This document shows positions 1-23,609 of a stretch of DNA of 64,000 nucleotides, piece by piece. The notes below the pieces were generated by a model. That model worked only from the letters and a program-made list of their open reading frames with translations, was not told the DNA's origin and did no database searches. Source of the DNA: Wuchereria bancrofti (taxonomy: Eukaryota; Nematoda; Chromadorea; Rhabditida; Onchocercidae); NCBI GenBank assembly GCA_005281725.1, contig SSBO01000004.1:1488001-1552000 (forward strand). Direction: 5' to 3'. Positions within the stretch are counted from its first letter, which is position 1. Every line of letters starts with the position of its first letter. The position numbers and the translations under genes are program-made.

Positions 1-130
1 CCTACTTCTATTAATAGTTTTCAGTCCGAATAAATAAGAAGTAACATTACTCAAGTAGTGATACTTTAAATCATTGAAAAAATTTTAGTCCCATCTACAG
101 AAGTATTAAAAATAGTGTTCCAAGCTTATT

Positions 131-1448
131 CTATTTTATTCCTGAAAGAAATGAAAAACTAAAATCTGCTCCAGAAAAGCAGATGCAAAAATGAAATAAG
201 CAACAATCTAAGCTTTTAAAAAATTTTAAATTCAGAGTCCATTGAGTGAAATCCCATGAAAAAAAAAAATGGTTTTGTTTACGATTTACCTTCAATAACC
301 TCTGCATCGTGCCTTCCGTCGTCACTTTTGTCAACGTCGCTTTTTATAGCAGAATCGTCTTCTGTTTTTTCACTGGTGATTTCAACACTTCCCAAATCCA
401 CAGTTTCAACACCTTCGGTATCCCCACTTCCTTCGTTTTTGTGCCATTTGATCGCAAAAGTAGTTACACGGACGTCATCAATACAAACCCTTCTTTGCAA
501 CTGCAACAGACCAGATCATTACTTAAGAACTAATTCAGAACTTTTATAAACCATTATTCATTAGTCTAACTGAAGACAAAGATTTAATACTTTTTCCAGG
601 ATTGGAGATGCAGGAGGTTCCTCCTGGAAATCAGGATCAGTGTATTCTGTAGCAACGAACCATCCAATATTGATGAACTCTTGTTCCATATACCTGCACT
701 TTAACAACAGCACTGTTACACCAACAATTTCACTTTCCGGTATTTTAGATGGATCCGGACCACCAGCCTGTCAATTGCATGAAAACATTATAAAAACATT
801 CCTACTTATTAAACAGATTCCAAATTCGAACCCAGGAATTTGCCCAACAAAATATCTCCTCCTAACTTTCGATGAAATTTCAAAAGATTTAATCAAAATC
901 CATATTGCACTCAAATCTTTATAATTCAAGTAACACATAGCATACTAAATAAAATAAAAACTAAAACCTATTAAACAAATAAAACCATTTTTTTAATCAC
1001 TTAATTTGCATCTCTACATACTCCAAAAACAGAAAACCTCGAAAATAAATTTGTGACGTCCTTCCACAACTGGACCAACCAAAATAGAATCAAGAATTTG
1101 ATCATATGCATTCGATTCCCCTGAACCAACATATACTAGTTCCCAGTCTAAGTCTAAAAACAATCTGAGAATAACATAATTTCTATGATATATGTTTGTT
1201 TCTATGACAGACATACAGTGTTTACTAATTACAGCAGTACTTTGAATCTGCATTATTTGTAAAGCAATGCATTGTCTCATTAATAATGTAGACAAACTAA
1301 TGCAAGGGAAAAAGTACAAATTACGTGTGAACTAACCATCTGCAAGAGGTTCATAACATTCAAAAGTGATTTCCAACTTGAAAGGGTCGTCGAATTTTCC
1401 GGGATTTCCCAGTACATTTACGCTGCATACATTCACAACAGAAGCCAT
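131..1448 (-). CDS. asf1: Histone H3-H4 chaperone ASF1
   Basis: Anti-silencing function 1 binds the H3-H4 dimer and hands it to CAF-1 or HIRA during replication-coupled and replication-independent nucleosome assembly in the nucleus. Five minus-strand exons join in phase: 1448-1337, 1153-1038, 767-591, 500-290 and a tiny last exon 141-131, giving about 208 residues. The start at 1448 gives [17 protein letters not shown], the usual family start. Conserved ASF1 blocks follow in order: [68 protein letters not shown] and [11 protein letters not shown]. The immunoglobulin-like core ends near residue 155; the rest is an acidic Asp/Glu/Ser tail, as in other ASF1 proteins. If the last intron is kept, the protein instead stops at 279 after Lys-Ser. 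C. elegans has two ASF1 genes (unc-85 and asfl-1); I cannot say which is the closer orthologue. Identity is secure; the last 11-nt exon is less so. Confidence 0.92.
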
Positions 1449-2405
1449 TCCTAGAATATAGTTAAGCAGAATACAATAGTGATAGGCTCACAGGAATAAT
1501 TCAAATTTTTTCCTTTATCCTTACAAAAGTGCAAAAAAAAAATACAAAATGACGGCTTCTGTCTAAGCGTTTCTTCCAAACAACATTTCTTTAAAAAAAC
1601 GTTACCGAGAGGGTTCACTTCATTGTTTTAGTGCTATCCCTTACAAAGAAAAAAACAGCCTGAAATGTGGGATGAAATTTTACTACTTTAATGAACTGTA
1701 ATGCACTTCCCCGCTACCATAACAAAAAAACACTGCCTACTGAAGGGCCAAACTACTTACGTCATTCATTACCTCTTGACTCCCTTCAAATCTCATTATA
1801 ATCATGCGGTCAGAGAATGAAAATTTCCCGTCCCAACAAGGTTGTCAGCAATTTGTTTACAAATTGTTTCATACGCCAACAGTTATATCGAAAAAAAAGT
1901 TAAGCAGTCGCGGTTTTGATAGGAAATGTTGAGTAATTTTTTAGAGGAAGTCTTAGAACTGTTAAATCTTCTAACAGAGATGTTCAATTCGATATGAACA
2001 TCATTTGTTTCTCAAAATCGGCATTTTGACATTTCAAATTCCACATTGATAAATAATTCGATTATTCATTTATTATTTTTACAACTCTGATTCTTGAAAT
2101 ATAGCAGTAACTATATTGGAGTGCAAAGCCAAAATATTTTCATCTAAATGTAATTTAGGTTGTTGTTGCTCGTTGCCGTTATTTCCTGAGGCTATTATCA
2201 TGGTCGAAATAACGATTATTTAATAGAAGTGAAGAAAATTGTCATTGAAATATGAGCAGAGACTAAAGCAATGATTAGATTATGAATAAAATTTTCCCAG
2301 AAAAGAAATCCGATTCTACAAATTTATAAGTTTGAGTTATGCGGTTGATGATTGCAACTCATACTTACCTTACTTTCTTTGTTTAAACAACAAATGAAGC
2401 TAAAC

Positions 2406-2457
2406 TAAATTCAAATTTTGGATTCATTATATTTGATGAATCCAAAATTTGAATTTA
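2406..2457. repeat. Perfect 22-bp inverted repeat with 8-nt loop
   Basis: The left arm (2406-2427) and right arm (2436-2457) are exact reverse complements, separated by eight bases. Each arm contains AATTTTGGATTCAT or its complement. The match stops sharply at both ends. A transcript would fold into a strong hairpin, and the duplex DNA could form a cruciform. It could be a small foldback or MITE remnant, or a structured noncoding element; the sequence does not decide. Confidence 0.9.
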
Positions 2458-5217
2458 TTTTATTGAAATTGTGTCAAAAATAATAAAAAGTAAATCCGAT
2501 ATTCATATCTGTGGTCTATTGCTGGTCACCAAATAGCTGATGCCAATGTACTATCATCTTTGTCTCTGAGTGGCTCTTCATTAATTACAAATAAAGACAG
2601 GTTTTATAAAAGGAAGCTACTCATTGCCTATCACATCATATCACAAACTTATAGAAAAAAGAAGAGAGGAATTCTAGGCTGATGGAATTAGATTTGTGTA
2701 AGACAAACGCTTAATAGTAGGATGTTCGTCTCTTCATGTCTAACTCTGCAGTCAGCTTGCATTGGCAAATAACATCGAAGGAAATTTTTTTTAAAGGATT
2801 TTCTCTTGAAAAACATTAAGGCCCTTAGGTGGAGTTGCGATTGTCTTTGAAGCAATGTGCGCAGGCGAAAAAGACTTTAATTGCAATGTTGTAGAGGCGT
2901 AGTGAGTGTGTTGTTCAATGATGAGACGCACAGTAGAGAACATTATCAAAAAGGCTTTTTTCAGGCCAGCAAAAAGGCCTGCCCTCCTCATTGTGTTTCC
3001 ACTAAGTTGGTTTTAGCAACAGACTAGGGCAATATAGTTCGAGGCGTTGAGATGCAAGAGGAAGAGACAGCTGCTTCTTCCACTGGGCTCCGAAGAATCA
3101 ATATATATGGGTTTCAAGCCTAGTGCACTTGGATTTGCCTCAACTGTGGATCCTATTCTTTATGGTCGTCTACTTTTTCAAAAAATAATTTTTATTCTAA
3201 AATTTTCACAAATTTTCATTTGATAACTCGAAAAATCTCAAAAAATTCACTCTAATTCGACGGATTCCACTAGAGATGGCACCATTTAAGTGGCACTATC
3301 ACAACCATTATTTGTCTAGCTTTTTGGCCTGAGTCTAATAAATTCCTCTTAATCATTATGTGGTCTTTTTTTACATTAATAATTTCATGTCTCTAATTTA
3401 GGACTTATCAAATGTTGTTGATTTTAAGGATGATATGGATTTGCCGGTTTTCAAGATAATGTTTCAGTTAAGATAAAAGATATGCAAATAAACACAAAGT
3501 AAGTTTTGCCTGAGAAATTCATCAAAAATCCCATTTAATTGGGTGGGGGCTTTTGTGCTTCGCATCTCATCCATTCTCGTCATAGGCATGCATTTGTGAC
3601 AAGGAATGTTTGGTTAATTATTCGAGAGAGAAAGGAAGAAAAAAACAAGCTGTAGACTCTGTGAAAAGAATTAAAATACTTTGCTTAACAAATTTTTGAA
3701 TTTATAGCATTCAATGAACTTCTATCTTCTCTTTTTGCGCTATGCTTTTTAATATATTTTCGTTTGTTTCTTTATTATATAGCTTTAATCTAACAATTCG
3801 TAATGAGTAATTAACTATTTCGATAGGTAAGTAGGAATGATAGGAACAGAAAGTTACAATCACGAAACGATCTGCCCAAGTTTAATTTGCATCAAATGTA
3901 GCTTAAAGGTTTACAATAGTCAAAATGCAAGGACATTAGCTTATTAAAAAGCTATGATGAGCTATTAGCGAACGCAAATAGTCCGCTTTGACTTCCATAT
4001 CGATATCATTAACATATTAATACCTATTCCATATATGTTAATGAAGCATCTGGTCCTTTTTGTTTCAGCGACCTATATTAAGAAAACAAAAGAAAAACAA
4101 TGACAGTACTTTGACCTGAGGTATACCTGTATTTTTTAATGAAGTTTTAACTCTTTAACTAACTCTATAAAAGCAAAATGCTAATTTAGAAATGCATGGA
4201 AACTGATTAAATAGAAGGAAAAGATGCAGAAGGGAGTAGAAAACCAACACATAGCATTGCTTAATTAAAAAGCGAAAAATTTGTTACATATAGAAAAACA
4301 TTTAGAAAAATGATGTTTGATTAAACCGTCTAGTCTAAAAAGATATTAAGCAACTGAAAAAGCTTGTAATTACCATCAATGGAAACATCAAGAAGACTTT
4401 TCAAATCTTTCACATCATTGGATAAGTTCGATTTTTTTCCTAATTTTTCAAATCACTGGATAATAGCACTTTTAGCTTTTCCATCTTTCGCTTTTTCTTT
4501 ATTCTCTTCCGTTTGCTTCTTTTGCTTCCCTTTTCCACTTTGTTGCCTTTTTTATCAGATGTGAAAACGCAGCAGTTCGTTCCTGACCTCATTTTATGAA
4601 TTTTTCTACCACAAGTATCCTTTCTTTTTTCATATCAGTTTATAATTTGCAGTAATTGCTGCATTGTAATGCACCATACCTCTTTCTCCCTTTGTCTTAT
4701 TGATTGATTGACTGTTTACTGAAAAAATTTAGACCAATAAGAAATTTAATTGGCCATTCCCACATACATGAGAACTGATTGGTGCTATTATATGTTGTTA
4801 ATTCTGCCAATCCCAAATTATTATTCGTTTCGTCAAATTTCCGGTTTAGTTGTGCGATCTTGCGAATCGTTCAGACATGCACGCAAGCCTCGTCGTCATA
4901 CTTCACGTTCAGTCTGTGAACTGTTTTCTTACAAATAATGATATGGTTGAAAATGTCATAGCGCATTTCAACCTTTCCCAAAGTGCTGAAGTTATCCAAT
5001 ATGGAATAGCCATTACAAGACTGTGATAGCTATAGAAATTAAAAATCTATTTTTAAAGATACAACTTTCTTTTAAAACTTCGAAAACATATTTTAAATTT
5101 GAATCATCATTTCATTTTACAAACTTTCAAAGATTTTCTTGTGGGTAGTGCCATTTGTTCATTTATTTCATTTTTTAAAAAATTTTCTCTTGTTTGCAAG
5201 AAATCCGTTTCAGAGGG

Positions 5218-5275
5218 AATAAAAGGAAGAAAGAGAGGGAGGGAGAGAAAGAAAAAGTGAGAAGTTGAGGTGAAC
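5218..5275 (+). repeat. GA-rich purine tract
   Basis: About 58 bases are nearly all purine (GGAAGAAAGAGAGGGAGGGA and similar) in an otherwise AT-rich spacer about 900 bp upstream of the unc-104 start codon. Such tracts are common low-complexity DNA and sometimes act as GAGA-type promoter elements. No function can be shown here. Confidence 0.6.
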
Positions 5276-6120
5276 AGAAGCAAACGACGAATGGCATTTT
5301 TTTATAATGAGTAAAAAATGTGTTGTTGCATCATCAATCTATTCGTGTTTTAATGGAAGCGCCGAATGGTGCATGCGAATGGCACTGATAGTGGCTGAAG
5401 GATTGAGTGAACGGATTACATTGTCACCCAATCTTTGGCTGTCACTTAGTAACATTCGATTTGTAAACTCTTCCAATTCACTTTTCATTTCTGTATTTTC
5501 CGTCATTTCATTCAGAAATGAGCAGGTAGAAGACAAGTTGTTTCTTTCGTCTAACAAGTGAATTAGTAGATATAATATGGTTAATTTTTGCATGGTTAAA
5601 TGATATATTTTTATCAAAATGTACTAATTATGGGTGATCTCTTTCTTTTTTATTTTTATCCTCCTACCTCTATTGCTTCCAATATTTTGTACCAAATTTC
5701 AAATCTTGAACAATTACAAACCATATTTGCTATTTTATTTTATTGTTTGGAAAAAGTTGAACAAGTCATTACCTAATGTTTAAATTTCTTTTTGATGTAT
5801 GCTAATATTCAAAGATTTCAATATAACAATTTAAATATTCGGAAATTCGGTGTAATTAAATCCAATATATTTAAGATGTAAAAAAGAATTACCCAATAGT
5901 CTGATTCAAATTAAATGCGAAACTTTGCTCAATATCGTATGGGATTGAATAAGTAATTTATAGTTAATATTTTTTATAGAGAAGCCGAAGAATAACTGCC
6001 CTAAATAGATAGAGCAAATATTCAGTTAATTGAAACAAGCATTTGATGACTTCACCACTTTAGTGATGCACTCCATCTCGTCTCCATTCATTTTGCATGT
6101 CCCTCTGCGTAATTTCGTAG

Positions 6121-6128
6121 ATTTTCAG
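6121..6128 (+). promoter_or_regulatory. Candidate trans-splice acceptor for unc-104
   Basis: ATTTTCAG ends 19 bases before the unc-104 ATG at 6148 and matches the nematode 3' splice consensus. No upstream exon is needed by the protein, so this is a plausible spliced-leader addition site. Inferred from sequence alone. Confidence 0.4.
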
Positions 6129-6147
6129 GCATTAACCTAGGTCAAGC

Positions 6148-18948
<12,801 letters not shown>

Positions 18949-20464
18949 TAAGCTATGTTTCTCCGCTGCTAGTATCTGCTGCTACAATTGCTGTTACTAT
19001 ATGGGTATCGTGAAGAGAAGCATGTTATCATTATCAAATGATACTGAAATGATTCTTTTGGCTCTTCTTCCTTCTCACTCTTTCTGCTTTTCTTCACTCA
19101 GCAATGAATGAATTTCATATTTTGTAAAAGTGGTGACTTGCTAATGTCAACTGATAGCGGTGAACTATTTACAGGAAAAATAATTCAAAGAAAATTTGAT
19201 TGCACGGAACGGAATTTTTTAAAGTTTTATTGAAACTTCCAGCTAAATTAGCGGAAGCTAGCATTTCGTATTTCCTTAATTTATTTTTTGTCAACGATGA
19301 CTTTCTTTGTAAAAAATTATTGATTAAACAAAAATTCCGTCGTTACAGTAGGAAAGAATTTGTGCTATTTTCTTTTTCAAGAATAACAGATTTTCAAGAA
19401 TAACGGAATTTTGTTAAAAGTTTGTACAAATTAAGCTATAATTTCTCTCTTTGCTCACTTAATTTTTATCGATGTTTTGTTTGCTTAGAGTATGTTGTCA
19501 GAGCAGTATGTTGTCTGTTGTCATACAAGTAGGCTTTGATATTACTTTCGATAAGCAATAGATGATCATCTGTAGCTAATAATTATTATTTTCCCAAGTA
19601 ATTTATCTGTCGATAAGAGTTGGATGACAATTATCTTCGGGGAAGAGATTTAAATTAGTTAAAATAGAATAACACTGATTTTAGGCCTCTTGCTTATCAA
19701 GGAAATATTTTTCATGTATTCTCCTGATATTTGTATGAAAGTCGCTACTTTTCCATAGCTTTATCCATAATTTAACCCTTACAATGGACAAAATCTAAGT
19801 GTTAGTAAGTGTCCGAAATAATTAATGGAAATTAAAAATCCCAAATAATTTGTGATGGTCGTAGATGGAATGATTTATTATTACTTAGTTGCTCAGAACA
19901 ATTTAGTTCTAAAAGTTGAACTTCTATAATGAAAAAATTTACTAATTGGACTAGTCAGTGGAATTGGATAAGATAAGCGTATAATCATATTAGGTGAGCG
20001 TTTCATTCACAACTGTTGGAATGAAAAAGCAAGATATTGGATTTTGTTCCATAATTAAGATGTGACAGCTTTGTTGTGAATTCAAATTTCAGTATTTTAA
20101 TTTCGCTTAAATTTGTGAGAACAAATGCATACTTCCGCTTGTTTAATATTGGATCTACCTTTGCAACTATTGTTGAAAGCATCCGATATTTTGTCAATTT
20201 TCCCACTGTCTTCCTAATTTCTGTTCGTCCCACTTCTCTTTCCCCAATAATATATGAATTTAAGAACAATATTACTGTACAAATAAACTATATTGTAAAG
20301 GTTATGCGGTAATTGGACTAAGTATTGTTGAACTCAGTGTTCTCAGCTGTAATATCAGGGTATTTTCTTAGTTAGAGTGCCATCGATTGAATCTATGATG
20401 GACAACGAGAAGGGTAGGAGAGACTTTCTTGTTTCATTAGTGCTTTTGAAGCTCAAACAATAAT

Positions 20465-21230
20465 TTTTAGGAAAGAATGAAATCAAGATGACCAATAATT
20501 TTAATGAATTTTAATTTTGAAGCTTTATTATCGTTTCGATATCAATATTTTTATAAAGATTAATTTTGCTTGATAATATATCACCTAAAAATGACTAAAA
20601 TCTTGCAACTGACATCTTTTAAATAATTACAATAGATTTAAAAAAAAGCATTGAAATGCTGATCAGGTGATAAAATGATAATTTACTGGTATTATCTTCA
20701 GTTTTCTTTAATAAATTATTTAAAAGGCTTCAGTTCCATATTTTACATTACTTTTATCCTTAAGCAATATGCTTTATAAAAATTTGGACATAGAAATGAA
20801 AATATGCTGCAAAATTAAAATTCATTAAAAATAATGGATAACTTTAATTTCATTTTTATCAAAAAATGAACTTCGTTAGTAAAATGCTATTTAAGAAATG
20901 ACTTAAAGCTTACAGGCAAATACCCTTCTGGTTTTACAAGTAACATTAAAATGTTGATTCACTAAAATATTTGACTATTTTTAATTCAGTTTTCCCGTAA
21001 TAAATAATTTGAAGGATTTCAATTTTGATCACCATTTTAATCCCAATTTTTTTTAAATCTGTTATAATTACTAAGAGATGTATCCTTAAGATTTAAGTCA
21101 TTTTTGATTGATGTTATTATTAACAAAGTTGGATTTTAGAGAATAACGAAATCAAGATGATTCGATAATTTTAATGAGTTTTTATCTTGGAGCTTTATTA
21201 TCATTTTGACGTCGAAATTTTTATAAGGTT
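20465..21230. repeat. Diverged direct repeat, two copies about 670 bp apart
   Basis: Copy one starts near 20467 and copy two near 21136. Both contain GAAATCAAGATG, then ATAATTTTAATGA, AGCTTTATTATC and ATTTTTATAA, in the same order and spacing over about 100 bases. A second related pair lies between them: CAGTTTTC followed by TAATAAAT at about 20699 and 20989. The family is unknown and nothing in it codes. Confidence 0.7.
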
Positions 21231-21357
21231 TATTGCCCAAATTACAAAAGTTATAATTGCAAAATTGAGATCTTTTGAAATATTTGTCATTAGAAAACTG
21301 AATTAAAATTTATTAAATATTGTCAGTCGTTTTTTATTTTGAAATCTTTTTCCTATT

Positions 21358-21490
21358 ACAGAATTTTGGACTACCTCTTTGCAATGCAGAATTCTGGAAT
21401 ATCTCTAGAATTCTGTATTATCTCTTTCTAATGCACCAGTTTTGGACATTTCTCTAATTTAGGACTTCTCTTTTTAATACAGAACTATTT
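21358..21490. repeat. Degenerate short tandem repeat
   Basis: Four to five imperfect units of about 22-28 nt contain variants of CAGAATTTTGGACTACCTCT followed by TTGCAATG. Examples begin near 21359, 21386, 21408 and 21433. The units share a GAATTCTGGA-like core and a CTCTTT-like tail. It looks like a decayed minisatellite. Confidence 0.6.
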
Positions 21491-23609
21491 TTTTATACTT
21501 ATTTAATACAAATTTCTAACAATGCTCATTAGAATAGGTTCACTGCTTTATACACCGCATATTTCTTACAGTATTCAAGTTTTTAAATTATCTTAATAGA
21601 AATTCAAAGAACAGTGCACCGAAAGATGAAAGATCGACCATACAGATGTTCTACATGAAACGTCAGAACTTGAAAAGATTTAATTGGAGAAAATAGAAAT
21701 TCGTAGACTCACTCACAAAGAATCATATTTTCCCTAGTCTTCGACAGTTATCGAGGGCACCTTTGAAGAATTGCAACAGCAACTATTTTGAGTCACTCTA
21801 TTTTGAATCAAATCCCCATTGAAACGATTTATTTGAAATTCTTAAAATATAATATCCAAAATAACAAGACGATGAAATAAAGAAAACATTTGCTAACAAG
21901 TCATTAAATAAGAAAATCAAGTGACAAAAGCCATAACTGTTTACAAATAAATTAATATCAGGTAAAACAGATGATAATTATCTATACGAAATTCAAAAAG
22001 TGGAATAAACAAGGTAATCTGAATTTACAATAAAAACTAATTGTTATTTGGACTAGGAACTGGATAATAAAACAAAATAAAGCATTTCGCAGGCTCGCTC
22101 TTCAATTAGAAATCAGCATTTTTTGATGAGATTTTAGACTGCTACATCGTAATAAAATAACCACTGAATATTGTGTTAAATTAAAAAGCAGCCGGTGCAC
22201 ATTTTACAGTGTGCACTAGAAGAAAATATATCTCGGAAAAATGAGTGAATAAATAAAAATTAACATAATCCATCCAGATTTCGGAAACCAAGTGTATCTG
22301 ATTTAAACTAAAAATATTTTCAGAAAAGCTAGGGAAGAAAACTTAGAACATATGTAATTTTCAGTACATACTATGTATTAAAAAACTGAAGAAAAATATA
22401 CATAAGTAAGAATACTGAAATAAGGGAAAAGGGTCTATATTAATCAATTTTTTCAAGCCAGCCACAAAATATTTACAAAATATTGAAAGGAAGAAAATAA
22501 GTCGTCGCACATAACCTTACAATTATTTATGAGTTATAATTATTAATTATAATTATTTATGAGATTTAAGAAAACAAAATATATTTTTTAATATTTAAGA
22601 AATCAAAAATTTACAAGAGGATATAAAAATACATCGTTACACATAACTTTATAATTATTTTACAAGAACATTAATACCGGTACATAACCGACTTCAATTA
22701 CACTTTTCATAACATATGAAATTCAATCTCTTTGTATCCAACAACTACTTTATGCTGCCAATGTAATATTTCATCATTTTAGGATGCATTGGGAACTAAT
22801 ATTGGCTGTAAAATGAATAAGCATATCAAATCATATTACTTGTTTAAAACAACAGAGATATTCGACATCATGAAAAACTTATTCCAAGCTTTAATAATCA
22901 TTCATTTCCTAACTAATCTATACCGATTTTCTATATTACAAGGATTTCACACGAACACAGCAATGGTTCTCCACAAATTCGCGACTATAAATTTCGATTC
23001 TAGACAGCTACGTGATTCAGGCTTAAAAAATTAGATCCAGAACAATCTGCTGCCAGTACGATCCATACTCGAACTTAGCTCTTGAAATTAGACTGCATTT
23101 TAAGAGACAGCCTAAAAAGAAGAACAAAGCGTGAGGAAAGACTAATCTAAGCTAATTTCTCACCCAAAACTATCATTGTGCTAATATAAATTTGTTCCCA
23201 TAAGATTATGAATTTTTGCTCAAAATTTTTTAATAAAAAAACAGTCAAATACAGTCAAATTCTAAAATTTCAAGAGAAGTCTGTGGGAAACAGATACACA
23301 ACACACAAATTTGTTTACTACTTATCTTTCAATCCAAAATAAATCTTGAGATAACGCTAAAAAGATTTTTTATAAAATGAGTGAATGACAGAATAAAAAT
23401 GAGAATTCGAAGAATGTTGCAGTTTAAATCACAGTTTAAATTTTGCGGAAAAATAATGACTGCACCATAACACCACGATCTGAACAATTTGTGAAAAAAC
23501 AATTGGAAAAATATTAAAAAGGATGAAACTTAGATAAGAAAAATAACTTGACGTAATTTGAAAAAAAAAAAACAAGAATTTTCTGAACTTCAGAAATTAT
23601 ATCTATTTT

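Larger units (their letters stand above)
1449..6147. other. Divergent intergenic spacer between asf1 and unc-104
   Basis: No gene could be supported on either strand. The spacer must carry the promoters of two genes transcribed away from each other. It holds a perfect inverted repeat (2406-2457), a slightly GC-richer patch (about 2740-3180) with no long open frame, and a purine-rich GA tract near 5218-5275. The open frames present are short, lack splice-linked partners and show no recognisable family signature. Confidence 0.6.
18949..23609. other. Convergent spacer between unc-104 and the CLPTM1L gene
   Basis: Both genes end into this 4.7-kb AT-rich stretch, which contains their 3' untranslated regions. 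No exon series or recognisable protein was found. It carries several diverged repeats: a block at 20465-20575 echoed at 21135-21230, a degenerate 25-28-nt tandem array at 21358-21490, and a short direct repeat around 22505-22655. A short open frame at 22789-23034 has no family signature or coding-like composition and is not called. Confidence 0.6.

Noticed and set aside
820..845. TTCGAACCC resembling a minus-strand tRNA B box
   Set aside because: No matching A box or cloverleaf stems around it; it lies inside an asf1 intron.
2791..2991. 66-codon minus-strand open frame
   Set aside because: No family signature, no splice partners, and it overlaps a patch with stops in all longer readings.
22789..23034. 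81-codon plus-strand open frame downstream of unc-104
   Set aside because: Asn/Ile/Lys/Phe-rich composition typical of random AT-rich DNA; no similarity recognised.
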